Assembly (NCBI GenBank): GCA_937957915.1 | Contig: CALGNZ010000062.1 | Span: forward strand, 1-43,145 | DNA: 43,145 nt | Source of the DNA: an uncultured Granulosicoccaceae bacterium | GTDB lineage: Bacteria; Pseudomonadota; Gammaproteobacteria; Granulosicoccales; Granulosicoccaceae | Direction of reading: 5' to 3' | Shown here: positions 33,624 through 42,951 of the stretch, piece by piece | How positions within the stretch are numbered: position 1 is the first letter of the stretch | Layout of the letters: each line of letters begins with the position of its first letter | Made by a program: the position numbers and the translations under genes | Notes under the pieces: generated by a model | The model's database searches: none | What the model was told of the DNA's origin: nothing | The model's input: the letters and a program-made list of their open reading frames with translations, nothing else

Positions 33624-34154
33624 TCAGCTCTCGAGCAATAAGTCCTCGAGCCGAAACCGGACGATGGCATGCACCTGTTCAAGCGCCTGCTCAACCTCCT
33701 GATCAAAGTTGTTCTCCAGCCTGCGATCAAATTGCTCAAAGATCTCCGCCACGGAACTGTTTAACCTCACCGCCACGATGCCAGGGAAGCCAAACTTATC
33801 CATAAAGCGTCTGTTGTAATGTTGCATTTGCCGATGCTGATCTGCCGGCAGATTGTTCAGACTAAGGCGGCTTTGTTCCGCTGTAGAACTCTCAGTCAAC
33901 GATCCTTCGGTGGCGGCTTTACCGGCAAACTCCGGGTGCGCTTTCAACAACGCCAGCTGCCTATCTGAGCTACCTGTTTCTACGGCTGTTTTCATCGCCT
34001 GTTGCAGAGCCTCACGGTTCGCAAACGGGCGATTCGCAACCACCGCTTCCGCTACCCATGGAGAATGCTCGTACACACCGCCCAGTAATTCAACAAACGC
34101 CGAATCTGACAGTGCGTTGACTCGGGACATTGCGATTAAAGATTGTTCACTCAT
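33624..34154 (-). CDS. uraD: 2-oxo-4-hydroxy-4-carboxy-5-ureidoimidazoline (OHCU) decarboxylase
   Basis: Enzyme of the uricase pathway that turns OHCU into S-allantoin, the substrate of the next gene's product. The 176 residues are all-helical, with SAFVELLGGVYEHSPWVAE, LLKAHPEFAGKA (catalytic His in HPEFAG, near residue 79) and YMDKFGFP-like RRFMDKFGFPGIVAVR. The normal length is about 165–175. Its start overlaps the Ldh-family stop by eight bases. uricase (puuD/uox) and HIU hydrolase (uraH) are not in the window. Confidence 0.94.
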   Translation of the reverse strand: MSEQSLIAMSRVNALSDSAFVELLGGVYEHSPWVAEAVVANRPFANREALQQAMKTAVETGSSDRQLALLKAHPEFAGKAATEGSLTESSTAEQSRLSLNNLPADQHRQMQHYNRRFMDKFGFPGIVAVRLNSSVAEIFEQFDRRLENNFDQEVEQALEQVHAIVRFRLEDLLLES

Positions 34155-35160
34155 TTAAGTTTTGCAGCGTTGTATAAAGAGAAGGGACAATGGTAACGCC
34201 AGTATCGGGGGTGGTCAGCCGCGCTTCATAACGCCGGGTTGACGGCAAACGCGTGCCATCCTGAGCTAGAATTTCAGAGAAAAGCGACTCTGCGTGCGTC
34301 AGCGCACCTCCGTTTTGCTGACCACAGCGCGACGGGTCAATTGCGATCATAAACTCACCCCCACTCGACGGGCCGCCGTCTGGCTTGTCATTCGCTGTTG
34401 CCTCAAAGCTCAGCACATCACCAATCAGTGATCCGGCCAATAGCTCTATCATCATTGCTATTGCCGCTCCCTTGTGCCCGCCAAAAGGCAATTGTGCACC
34501 GGCCAGCGCCGCCGTCGGATCATTGGTGGGCTTGCCGGAGGCATCTATCGCCCACCCGTCGGGGATGGTTTTACCATCGCGCTCGTGTAACTGTATTTCA
34601 CCGCGAGCACTGGCGCTGGCGGCCTGATCGAAGATAACTGCAGGCGCATTTTGTCGTGGCCAGCCGAACGCCATTGGATTGGTTCCGTACAAGGGCTTGA
34701 TTCCACCGCTTGGCGCAACAAAACTCTTTGCACTGACAAAGGCAAACGCAACCAGCCCCAGGTCAGTCAGTCGCTCCACTTCCGGCCACAGCGCAGAAAA
34801 GTGATAGCTGTTAGTAACGGCGAGTGCCGCAATACCCTGACTTTTGGCCTTGCTGGCCAGTGGCTCGGCGCCGACTTCAAGGGCAAGCGGAGCAAAACCG
34901 TTATTGCCATCGACCTGTACAACAGCGGGCGCAAGGTCGTGCACAACGGGCACCGCGTCACCCGACACTTTGCCACTGCTCAGAGATGCACAGAATCCGG
35001 GAATGCGAAACAAACCGTGTGACTTGCAGTCGTCGCGCTCGGCATTGGTGACCGTATCAGCTACCGCCCTCGCCTGTTCACCAGAGGCACCGCACTTTAG
35101 CAGGCAATTCGTTGCCAGCTCGTGGACTTCGGACAAACTCAACGTCACCATTTCGCTCAT
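34147..35160 (-). CDS. Ldh-family (malate/L-lactate/ureidoglycolate-type) NAD(P)-dependent dehydrogenase
   Basis: Member of the LDH2/MDH2 oxidoreductase family, 337 residues. Family features include DDCKSHGLFRIPGFCASLSSGKV (about 41–63), VDGNNGFAP, VTNSYHFSALWPEVERLTDLGLVAFAFV (His about 119), YGTNPMAFGWPRQNAP and LPFGGHKGAAIAMMIELLAG. Relatives include ureidoglycolate dehydrogenase AllD, sulfolactate dehydrogenase ComC and piperideine-2-carboxylate reductase. Because it is translationally overlapped with uraD, ureidoglycolate oxidation is the best guess. It starts only nine bases after the der stop. Confidence 0.85.
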   Translation of the reverse strand: MSEMVTLSLSEVHELATNCLLKCGASGEQARAVADTVTNAERDDCKSHGLFRIPGFCASLSSGKVSGDAVPVVHDLAPAVVQVDGNNGFAPLALEVGAEPLASKAKSQGIAALAVTNSYHFSALWPEVERLTDLGLVAFAFVSAKSFVAPSGGIKPLYGTNPMAFGWPRQNAPAVIFDQAASASARGEIQLHERDGKTIPDGWAIDASGKPTNDPTAALAGAQLPFGGHKGAAIAMMIELLAGSLIGDVLSFEATANDKPDGGPSSGGEFMIAIDPSRCGQQNGGALTHAESLFSEILAQDGTRLPSTRRYEARLTTPDTGVTIVPSLYTTLQNLNE

Positions 35161-35169
35161 GCCAGCTCG

Positions 35170-36558
35170 CTATTTTTTTACGTGTCGCAACATCCGCCGA
35201 CGCTTGCGCTCCTGGCGCGGAGTCAGCTTGTTTCTGATGTGGCTATAAGGGTTGTCAGTGGTTTTAAAATCAATGCGGACCGGGGTTCCAAACAGCTTAA
35301 GTTCACGCTGATAAAAATTACTCAGATAGCGCCTGTAGGTATCGGGTACACGGTGCGTTTGATTACCGTGCACTACAATAACCGGCGGGTTCGATCCGCC
35401 CTGATGCGCATAACGCATTTTGATTCTGCGACCGCGCACCAATGGTGGCTGGTGTTGCACAATCGCATATTCCAGCATGCGAGTAAGCTCAGGCGTCGCC
35501 ATATCGATCATCGCTGATTGGTAGGCACGATTAGCCAACTCGAAAAGGTTGCCAACGCCGGTGCCATGCAACGCCGAGATAAATTCAATACTGGTGAAAC
35601 TCAGGAAATCCAGCCGCCGTGATATATCGGTCTTGATTTTGTCGCGCTGCTCAGCCGGCAGGCCATCCCACTTGTTGACTGCAACAATTACCGCGCGACC
35701 CTTGTCGATGATGTAGCCAAGCAGGTTTAAATCCTGATCGGCTATACTCTCGGTCGCGTCGAGCAGCATAATGCAGACATTGCATTCGTCGATCGCCTGC
35801 AATGTCTTGATGACACTGAACTTCTCGACCCGATCGGATATTTTACCGCGCCGCCGAACACCGGCAGTATCAATCAGAGTGTATTGATTGTCGTCGCGTT
35901 CAAAGGGCACATTGATACTGTCGCGGGTAGTGCCCGGCAGATCAAACGCGACCACCCTCTCCTCGCCGACGATACGATTGATCAAGGTAGATTTGCCAAC
36001 ATTGGGGCGACCAACGACCGCGAGGCGCAAGCCGTCATCGACTACATCTGCCTCTTCTTCGTCTAAACCCGGCAACAGCGCTTGGACCGCTTCGAGTAAT
36101 TTCAGCAGCCCCCTGCTGTGTGTGGCCGCAATGCAGTGAGGGGTGCCCAGACCCAACTCAAAAAAATCCGCCGCGATCTGCGCTTCATCCATGGAGTCGG
36201 TTTTGTTGACCGTGACGCACACCGGACGATTGCTGCGGCGCAGCGTGTCGGCTATTTCGATATCGATGTGAGTGAGGCCATCTCTGCCATCGACCAGAAA
36301 AATTACAGCGTCTGATTCGCTGACTGCCTGCCAGGCCTGCGCCTGCATGCGGGTGTCGAGCACTTCGGACTCACCGTTCAAACCGCCGGTATCAACAGCT
36401 ATATATCCGAAGCCACCAAGCTTACCGTCGCCGTATTTGCGATCACGAGTTAAACCCGCAAAGTCAGCGACAAGCGCATCACGGGTTTTGGTTAGTTTGT
36501 TGAAGAGTGTCGATTTGCCTACATTTGGCCGACCAACAATTGCGATCACAGGTTTCAT
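35170..36558 (-). CDS. der: GTPase Der (EngA), ribosome assembly
   Basis: Double GTPase essential for 50S maturation, 462 residues. The first G domain has IVGRPNVGKSTLFNKL, DTGGL and NKTD; the second has VVGRPNVGKSTLINRI, DTAGVRRRGK and NKWD. An acidic linker (LPGLDEEEADVVDD) joins them, and a KH-like C-terminal domain ends in a basic tail (NKLTPRQERKRRRMLRHVKK). Length and order are standard. It follows bamB as in many gammaproteobacteria, and the purine genes follow it closely. Confidence 0.98.
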   Translation of the reverse strand: MKPVIAIVGRPNVGKSTLFNKLTKTRDALVADFAGLTRDRKYGDGKLGGFGYIAVDTGGLNGESEVLDTRMQAQAWQAVSESDAVIFLVDGRDGLTHIDIEIADTLRRSNRPVCVTVNKTDSMDEAQIAADFFELGLGTPHCIAATHSRGLLKLLEAVQALLPGLDEEEADVVDDGLRLAVVGRPNVGKSTLINRIVGEERVVAFDLPGTTRDSINVPFERDDNQYTLIDTAGVRRRGKISDRVEKFSVIKTLQAIDECNVCIMLLDATESIADQDLNLLGYIIDKGRAVIVAVNKWDGLPAEQRDKIKTDISRRLDFLSFTSIEFISALHGTGVGNLFELANRAYQSAMIDMATPELTRMLEYAIVQHQPPLVRGRRIKMRYAHQGGSNPPVIVVHGNQTHRVPDTYRRYLSNFYQRELKLFGTPVRIDFKTTDNPYSHIRNKLTPRQERKRRRMLRHVKK

Positions 36559-36658
36559 CGCGGGAGTTTACCGCGTACAGGCCGCCTCGTGGAACTTCCG
36601 AGCGGCTTTTGGGAAACAAATTGGTGTTAGTGCTACCTTGCGCCCGGAACGACGGCAG

Positions 36659-37849
36659 TTAAAACGAAATTGCCGCCAGTCTTCCACCACGCAATTGCAC
36701 ATAGCCCTGACCATCACGCAGCACGGGCTGGCTCATTATCTGGCTCGAACCCACCTTGTGACGCCCAATAATGGTTCCATCAGCAGCGGACAACAAGTGC
36801 AAATATCCGTCGTAGTCGCCAACGACGATAGTGTCGCCATCAACAATGGCCGGTGCGGTCAATTTTCGGTAGGTCAGTGCGTCCTGTTCCCACACTACAC
36901 TGCCATCAGCGGTGCTTAATCCCCACACCGTATCGAATTCATCAGTCACAACAACGATGTTTTCATCGACAGCCATACCCACCGACGATGACATATTTGT
37001 AGTCCAGCGGGTTGAACCACGCGCGGGATCAATCTGTGCCAGCGTACCCTGATAGTTGACCGCGTAGACATAGGCACCAGCCGGTCGTATATCCGCATCG
37101 AGGTCATTGAGTCGATCCACTTCAGAGCGACCGGCACTCTCGGACAAGCTGAGTTCCCAGGAAACCTGACCGTCAGCACCATGCAATGCGACAAGTTTGC
37201 CGTTATCGAGACCAACCAGTACGCCATCTGCCCCGACCAAAGGCCGCCCATTGCCATGCAGACTAAGCGCAGGCACATTGTAGGAGAACCGCCAGCGTTG
37301 TCTGCCAGAGTCTTTGTCTAGTGAGTAGACCTTGCCGTCTATGCTGCGAACGATCACATGGTCGATACCAGCCACCGGAGAGGCGATAACTTCGGACGAC
37401 ACGCGCGCGGACCAGACTCGACTGCCGTCTGTCTGCCGCAATGAGAAAACGTCGCCGTCGCCATTGGCGACGAACAACAGGTTGTCGTCTCCACTTATAC
37501 CGGCGGTTAAATTGGGCCCGACATTCACAGACCAGTTTGTATCACCGGAACTACGATTCAGAGAATTGATCTTGCCGGTAGCACTGGCGGTATAAACAGC
37601 GTCATCTGTAACGTAGGGGGCGAATCGCACGGCAGGCCGCTTACCGCCGCCACCGATGCCCTTTGCCCAGACAGTTTTGGCACCGCGGATTGACTCAATT
37701 TGAGTCAACTCCGCAGGCACCACTTTTGGCGGTGAGTTGCAACCAGCGGCGATCGCAACGGAGGCGATCACCAGTACCAGTTTGACGACGGAGCTACGCC
37801 TGGGGTCCGGCCACCTGACAGACGATAAGCCCGGACAGCTCCAGATCAT
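36659..37849 (-). CDS. bamB: Outer membrane assembly lipoprotein BamB
   Basis: Lipoprotein of the BAM complex that helps insert beta-barrel proteins in the outer membrane. The 396-residue product has a lipoprotein signal (VVKLVLVIASVAIAAGC, acylated Cys near residue 38) and an eight-bladed beta propeller built of PQQ-like repeats (for example SGDTNWSVNVGP, DGSRVWSARVSSEVIASPV, ADGQVSWELSLSE, ADGSVVWEQDAL). The ATG overlaps the yfgM stop (ATGA). The part before the hydrophobic core (MIWSCPGLSSVRWPDPRRSS) is unusually long, so an internal GTG start is possible. Confidence 0.95.
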   Translation of the reverse strand: MIWSCPGLSSVRWPDPRRSSVVKLVLVIASVAIAAGCNSPPKVVPAELTQIESIRGAKTVWAKGIGGGGKRPAVRFAPYVTDDAVYTASATGKINSLNRSSGDTNWSVNVGPNLTAGISGDDNLLFVANGDGDVFSLRQTDGSRVWSARVSSEVIASPVAGIDHVIVRSIDGKVYSLDKDSGRQRWRFSYNVPALSLHGNGRPLVGADGVLVGLDNGKLVALHGADGQVSWELSLSESAGRSEVDRLNDLDADIRPAGAYVYAVNYQGTLAQIDPARGSTRWTTNMSSSVGMAVDENIVVVTDEFDTVWGLSTADGSVVWEQDALTYRKLTAPAIVDGDTIVVGDYDGYLHLLSAADGTIIGRHKVGSSQIMSQPVLRDGQGYVQLRGGRLAAISF

Positions 37850-38505
37850 GATTTTTCGTCAGTCACTCGATCACCGGGCTGCGCCAGATCATCCAGTTTC
37901 ATTTGCAGATCTTGCGCAGAAGCCGTGCGAGCACCGGATTCTCTGGCTCGCTTGTAGGCAACCAGAGCCTGCTCGGCGTCGCCTTTGTCGAGATAAATAT
38001 CGCCGCGAATCTCATCGACCATGCCAGCATAGGATTCACCGGTAACACTGTCCAGCAGCGTTAGCGCTTCGTCGTGTTTATCCTGCGCGGCCAAGACGCG
38101 AGCCAGACGCAGACGCGCGATCGATTTGATCTCTTCGAATGAGCCCGAGTCAAGCGCCCATCGCAAGGCGTCCTCTGCTTTTGGCAGGTCTTCTTTCTCG
38201 ACATGAAATCTGGCTTCCGCCAGACTTGCCATGGCCGCGTAGGCGGTACCACCATGTTCGGACTTCAGACTGTCAACCTTGCCCAGGAAGGTTTCGCCCT
38301 CGTCTTTGTTCTCGAGCGATTCCATCACCGAGGTGTAGGCACTCGACGCGGTCTCTGCCACCGTATTCTGGTGGCCCTGCCAGGAGCGCCAGCCAAAAAT
38401 AAGTGCGAGCCCAAGACCAATGCCCATCAACACAGCGCGGCCATTTTCGGCCCACCACTGCTTCAGCGCTTCGACTTGTTGTTCTTCTGTTTCGTAATCA
38501 GCCAT
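37846..38505 (-). CDS. yfgM: YfgM-like TPR protein (ancillary SecYEG translocon subunit)
   Basis: Inner-membrane protein with a periplasmic TPR-like domain, 219 residues. It starts MADYETEEQQVEALKQWWAENGRAVLMGIGLGLALIFGWRSWQGHQ: a cytoplasmic amphipathic start, then one membrane helix at about 25–43. Helical repeats follow (EARFHVEKEDLPKAEDALRWAL, RLRLARVLAAQDKHDEALTLLD, DIYLDKGDAEQALVAYKRARE). In E. coli the homologue links the Sec translocon with periplasmic chaperones. It lies between hisS and bamB, as expected. Confidence 0.92.
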   Translation of the reverse strand: MADYETEEQQVEALKQWWAENGRAVLMGIGLGLALIFGWRSWQGHQNTVAETASSAYTSVMESLENKDEGETFLGKVDSLKSEHGGTAYAAMASLAEARFHVEKEDLPKAEDALRWALDSGSFEEIKSIARLRLARVLAAQDKHDEALTLLDSVTGESYAGMVDEIRGDIYLDKGDAEQALVAYKRARESGARTASAQDLQMKLDDLAQPGDRVTDEKS

Positions 38506-38559
38506 CAGATTCTTTACCGTGCAGACGCTGTTGCGCCCGATCCATCTTATAGGTATATG

Positions 38560-39837
38560 TTATACAAATATTGCCCGCAGCGTATCAATCAACCGGCTTT
38601 CTTCAACGGTTTGCTGATCTGACTTTTCGCGCAAATTCTTAAGCCCGACAGTGCCGTTTTCCAGCTCTGTCTCTCCAATAATTACAGCAACTTTCGCCAC
38701 ACTCTTGTCAGCCTTCTTGAACTGACTTTTCATACTTCCACCGCCACAATTGCAGATTACCGTCCAGTGGGGTTCGGCCTCGCGCAGCATTTCTGCCACC
38801 GCTAACCCCCGCACAATCGCCTTGTCACCAGCGAGAATCATAAACACATCGGGCCGGGGTTCAGTGTCGTTGCAGCCCAGTTCGTCTATCAACTCAACCA
38901 GCCGGTCCATGCCCAGCGCCCAGCCCACTCCCGGGGTCAGCCTGGCACCCAATTGTTCTGTCAACCCATCATAACGACCGCCAGCGCATACCGTGCCCTG
39001 CGCTCCAAGTCGACCCGTAACCCACTCAAACACTGTGTGGCTGTAGTAATCGAGACCTCGAACCAGCCTGGTGTTTACCTCGAAATTGATCTTGCATGTC
39101 GTGAGCGTCTCTTTTAACGCCGCAAAGTGCTCGGCTGATTCGGCCTCGAGGTGATCGATGATCTGCGGAGCGCCACCGACGATATCTTTCATTTGCGGGT
39201 TTTTGGTATCGAGCACTCGCAATGGATTGGTCTCGAGTCGCCGACGTGAATCATCATCCAGATCGGATAAATGGTCAGTCAGGTAGTCAACCAGGATTGC
39301 CCGATACCGGACACGGTCTTCGGATGAGCCAAGAGAATTAATTTGCAAGGCGACGTGTTCCGTGAGTCCCAACCGCTGCCAAAGCCGGGCGCTTAGCAAA
39401 ATCAGTTCAGCTTCAATATAAGGGCCGGCCATGCCATACACCTCGGCGCCTACCTGTGAGAATTGTCGATAACGGCCGCGCTGCGGGTTTTCCCTGCGAA
39501 ACATCGGACCGACATACCAAATGCGGGAGACCTGATTGTTAGTAAGCAACCCGTGCTGAATGGCCGCGCGCACACAACTCGCTGTATTTTCCGGACGCAG
39601 GGAGAGGAGATCACCATTGCGATCTTCGAAGCTGTACATTTCTTTTTCAACGATATCGGTGACGTCGCCGATGGACCGCTTGAACAACTCGGTTTTCTCG
39701 AGCAGTGGCGTACGCATTTCCCGATAGCCGTAGGCCGCTGTCAGTTCGCGGACATGCTGTTCGAGAAAGTGCCAGTGGTGAACAGCATCCGGCAGGATGT
39801 CACGCACACCTTTGATGCTTTTGATTGTTTGTGCCAT
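38560..39837 (-). CDS. hisS: Histidyl-tRNA synthetase
   Basis: Class IIa aminoacyl-tRNA synthetase for tRNA-His. The ATG at 39837 (MAQTIKSIKGVRDILPD) gives 425 residues, the normal size; the open frame reaches 22 codons further up without conservation. Motif 2 is WYVGPMFRRENPQRGRYRQFSQVGAEVYG, and the histidine-binding loops are RGLDYYSHTVFEW and GGRYDGL. Motif 3 is TPGVGWALGMDRL. The anticodon-binding domain (MILAGDKAIVRGLAVAEMLREAEPHW) closes the protein. Confidence 0.97.
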   Translation of the reverse strand: MAQTIKSIKGVRDILPDAVHHWHFLEQHVRELTAAYGYREMRTPLLEKTELFKRSIGDVTDIVEKEMYSFEDRNGDLLSLRPENTASCVRAAIQHGLLTNNQVSRIWYVGPMFRRENPQRGRYRQFSQVGAEVYGMAGPYIEAELILLSARLWQRLGLTEHVALQINSLGSSEDRVRYRAILVDYLTDHLSDLDDDSRRRLETNPLRVLDTKNPQMKDIVGGAPQIIDHLEAESAEHFAALKETLTTCKINFEVNTRLVRGLDYYSHTVFEWVTGRLGAQGTVCAGGRYDGLTEQLGARLTPGVGWALGMDRLVELIDELGCNDTEPRPDVFMILAGDKAIVRGLAVAEMLREAEPHWTVICNCGGGSMKSQFKKADKSVAKVAVIIGETELENGTVGLKNLREKSDQQTVEESRLIDTLRAIFV

Positions 39838-40172
39838 AACAGTCGTTATTTGACTTCGTTTGTTTGTGCCGCACAGCTTCAAGTTTATGCAGACCTGCAT
39901 CATCTACGACAGTGCTGTGGCCTACGGTTTAACTATTAGAAGCGTTTGTGCAATCTTCATTATTTTTATTTTTTCACAAACCGGCAAGTCGAGTGAAGTT
40001 AATCGACAGGCCGTCAAGCACGTAACCCAATTGATTACGTTACAACTGTTCTTCTACTTATTGCCAACAACTTGTTGCCAACACCCTATTGCGACCAACA
40101 ATGACGGCTCACAACATTAACACGCTACGCTCATAGCATTGATACGAATCGGCGCAACGTGCCGCTGCTGCT
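39838..40172. other. Intergenic gap where rodZ and ispG usually lie
   Basis: 335 bases, AT-rich, with no supported gene. In Pseudomonas, E. coli and many other gammaproteobacteria this interval (pilF/pilW to hisS) contains rodZ and ispG. It includes a repeated TTGCCAACA word (about 40060–40083) and an ACGTAA…TTACGT inverted repeat (40020–40040). It probably carries the hisS promoter. Confidence 0.55.
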
Positions 40173-40934
40173 CTACTGTGCAGCTAACGTTCTGGCCTGA
40201 CTGGAACGTGGATATGCCTTCACCAACTGTTCCGCAAATCTGTCAGCAGCCGTATTGTCTCCCAACTGCCGCCTGATGTTTATTCCAACAAACAAGCTTT
40301 GTGGAGACTGTCTGGCCAACGTAAGGAAGCGAGAATAATAGGCATCGGCAAGCGTCGCGTCACCTGTTTTTAGTTTCAATTCTGCCATGTGCAGCATAGC
40401 GGGCGCGAAAACGGCACTTTGCCTGATTGCGTTGCGGAAATGTTTATCTGCCATCTCGTGGCGTCCGGCTTCCATGGCGCAAACACCGGCGTTATCAAGG
40501 GCGTACTCTGGCGTTCGATAGAACTTGTTATCTGCAGCTTTGAGAAACTGCTGGATAGCTTCTTCCGTTTTACCGCGTTCACATAAAAAGATACCGAAAT
40601 TGTTGCGATACTCAGCGCGTTTCGGATCAAGCTTTATCGATTTTATAAACGCCTTTTCAGCAGCATCGGGCTGCTCAAGCTGCACAAGCAGCTTGGCGTG
40701 GGTATTGTTGGCCAGCGCATTGTTCGGGTCCTGGTGCAGCGCTCGTTGCAATTTAATTTGTGCGGGCTCAAGTTCACCTGCGGCAAGGTAATTGGTTGCC
40801 AGTTCAGCGTTGTAACTCGCAGCCTTCTGATCATCAGTAAGGCGACCGAACATCGGGTTTGTCGCACACCCCGATATGAGAACGGTAGCGGTAACTACTA
40901 TTGCCGCTAATCGGGCAGGAACAGTTTTTCTCAC
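40173..40934 (-). CDS. pilW: Type IV pilus biogenesis/stability lipoprotein PilF/PilW (TPR)
   Basis: Outer-membrane lipoprotein that helps PilQ secretin assembly. The signal ends in a lipobox ([13 protein letters not shown], Cys near residue 23). At least four TPR units follow: [90 protein letters not shown] and so on. The CAMEAG segment matches PilF. Length 253 is typical. Its start overlaps rlmN's stop (ATGA). No other pilus genes are in the window. Confidence 0.93.
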   Translation of the reverse strand: MRKTVPARLAAIVVTATVLISGCATNPMFGRLTDDQKAASYNAELATNYLAAGELEPAQIKLQRALHQDPNNALANNTHAKLLVQLEQPDAAEKAFIKSIKLDPKRAEYRNNFGIFLCERGKTEEAIQQFLKAADNKFYRTPEYALDNAGVCAMEAGRHEMADKHFRNAIRQSAVFAPAMLHMAELKLKTGDATLADAYYSRFLTLARQSPQSLFVGINIRRQLGDNTAADRFAEQLVKAYPRSSQARTLAAQ

Positions 40935-42055
40935 AGACTCTCTCCGTAACGAGGTTTCATAAACTTCAACACGCGTTTGCTTCTATCATTAACCTGACCT
41001 GCCAACTGACCACATGCACCGTCAATGTCATCACCACGGGTTTTGCGCTTCGTCGCGACAATTCTGTTTTTATGCAGAATCTGCCAGAAGCGATCAATCG
41101 CCTCATCTGACGAGCGCTGATACCCGGACTGTTCAAACGGATTGAACGGAATCAAGTTGACCTTGCATGGAAACCCCTTCAACAGTTTGACCAGTTGCCT
41201 GGCATGCTCCGGCTGATCATTAACGCCTTCGAGCATGACGTACTCAAACATCACATGACGTTTGCGATCACCCTGCCCGACCCAGCGCCTGCAGGTATCC
41301 ATCAACTCGGATATCGGATACTTGTCGTTCAGCGGTACCAGTCTGGATCGCAAGGCATCATTAGCCGCATGCAAAGACACAGCCAGCGACACATCAACGG
41401 TCTCTTTCAGCTTGTCCATCGCAGGTAGCACACCACTGGTGCTCACGGTAACCCGGCGTTTGCTGAGTCCGTAGGCACTATCATCCAGCATCAGATTCAG
41501 GGCCTTGACAAGGTTGTTAAAGTTCAACAACGGCTCGCCCATCCCCATCATCACAACGTTAGTTATGCGGTGTTCCCGCGTAGCCGGACTTTGAGCTAGC
41601 AAATGTGTGGCCAACCACACCTGGCCGATAATTTCACCAGAGGAGAGATTGCGATTAAAGCCCTGCCTTGCAGTGGAGCAAAAAGAACAATCGAGCGCGC
41701 ATCCGACCTGTGAGGAGACGCATAGCGTGCCGCGATTTTTCTCGGGGATAAAAACAGTTTCAATGGAATTGCCACCGCGCAGGCGAAAGATCCACTTGCT
41801 GGTGCCATCAGCAGACAAATTTGCCTGCTCTACCTCGGGGAGATAAATTTCGCTGACTTGAGACAGCTTTTGTCTCAGAGACACAGCAAGGTTGCTCATC
41901 TCGTCGAAGTCTGCCACCCCGTGCTGATACAGCCACTTGATGACCTGATCAGCACGAAACGGCTTTTCGCCGATCGAGGCAAAATACTCGCGCAAACCTG
42001 CCCGATCATAATCGAGCAAATTGACGCGATCCGTTTTAGTGGCTGTGACGGACAT
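40931..42055 (-). CDS. rlmN: Dual-specificity 23S rRNA/tRNA adenine-C2 methyltransferase RlmN
   Basis: Radical-SAM enzyme that methylates A2503 of 23S rRNA and A37 of some tRNAs. The 374 residues include the cluster motif [20 protein letters not shown] (three cysteines), the glycine-rich [32 protein letters not shown] and [18 protein letters not shown] conserved C-terminal cysteine ([12 protein letters not shown]) would form the methyl-carrying thioether. It lies between ndk and pilW, as in pseudomonads. Confidence 0.97.
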   Translation of the reverse strand: MSVTATKTDRVNLLDYDRAGLREYFASIGEKPFRADQVIKWLYQHGVADFDEMSNLAVSLRQKLSQVSEIYLPEVEQANLSADGTSKWIFRLRGGNSIETVFIPEKNRGTLCVSSQVGCALDCSFCSTARQGFNRNLSSGEIIGQVWLATHLLAQSPATREHRITNVVMMGMGEPLLNFNNLVKALNLMLDDSAYGLSKRRVTVSTSGVLPAMDKLKETVDVSLAVSLHAANDALRSRLVPLNDKYPISELMDTCRRWVGQGDRKRHVMFEYVMLEGVNDQPEHARQLVKLLKGFPCKVNLIPFNPFEQSGYQRSSDEAIDRFWQILHKNRIVATKRKTRGDDIDGACGQLAGQVNDRSKRVLKFMKPRYGESL

Positions 42056-42084
42056 TAGATTGTCCCGCTCAGCGCTTCAGTCCT

Positions 42085-42519
42085 TTAACGTGTGCGTGGG
42101 CAAACACCACCGTCATCACCGAAGAAGTAAGCAATTTCAGTAGCGGCGGTTTCAGGCGCATCAGAACCGTGCACCGCATTTTCTTCAATGCCACTGGCAA
42201 AATCAGCGCGAATGGTGCCGGGTGCCGCATCTGCAGGGTTGGTAGCCCCCATCACTTCGCGGTTTTTAGCAATTGCATCTTCGCCTTCAAGCACCTGAAC
42301 CATAACCGGCCCGGACGTCATAAACGCAACCAGATCGTTGAAAAAAGGACGTTCCTTGTGGACCGCATAAAATCCTTCCGCCTGTGCCTTGCTCAGGTGC
42401 AGCATTTTAGCTGCAACAACCTGCAGACCGGCTTTTTCGAAGCGATCGTAGATCTGGCCAATCACATTTTTCGCCACTGCATCAGGCTTTATGATCGAAA
42501 TGGTTTGCTCAACTGCCAT
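42085..42519 (-). CDS. ndk: Nucleoside diphosphate kinase
   Basis: Balances nucleoside triphosphate pools through a phosphohistidine intermediate. The 144 residues carry [31 protein letters not shown] at the start and the catalytic histidine in [21 protein letters not shown] (near residue 117). Length and ends are standard. A clear AAGGA site precedes the ATG. First gene of the ndk–rlmN–pilW unit. Confidence 0.98.
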   Translation of the reverse strand: MAVEQTISIIKPDAVAKNVIGQIYDRFEKAGLQVVAAKMLHLSKAQAEGFYAVHKERPFFNDLVAFMTSGPVMVQVLEGEDAIAKNREVMGATNPADAAPGTIRADFASGIEENAVHGSDAPETAATEIAYFFGDDGGVCPRTR

Positions 42520-42951
42520 GGTTTTTGTCCTTCGTGTATCTGTTAATTAAGGGTGTAAGAAAAGGCGCAGAATAGTACAGTAATTTTGGTTTCACTGTGG
42601 AAATTAGTTGCCGGATAGCACCTGGTCACATGTTGGGCTAAGTGCCGCTTATGCGAAATCTGGTAAAAACGGACAACACAGGTCGCTCCGGGGTGTGTGC
42701 GCCTGCGTGGATTGCATCAATTATGGGGTTAATCTGACAGATTTCGAGCGGCCCGTTCAACCGGGATCTTTGCGGAAGCATTCCGCGTAGCGAGAATGCG
42801 CCAGGTTGAGCCCTTGCCTTCGATCTACCCGCATCTAAATCAGTATTTTGATTGATCGAGGAGGCGGGTCGGCGTCAGGGATGCCGCAGACAACGCAGGC
42901 AGGAATGGATGCGCGTCTGCGTAACCAGCTCCGCTCGCCGGGGCGGCGTCC
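42520..42951. other. Intergenic region between the riboflavin synthase gene and ndk
   Basis: 432 bases without a supported gene; small frames on both strands have no motif. A perfect small hairpin GCGGAA–GCA–TTCCGC lies at 42772–42786. The ndk-proximal part should hold the ndk promoter. No FMN riboswitch-like structure was recognised here, and none would be expected downstream of ribE. Confidence 0.45.

Noticed and set aside
36272..36919. 215-codon plus-strand frame over der and bamB
   Set aside because: Antisense to two well-supported genes; no recognisable domain.
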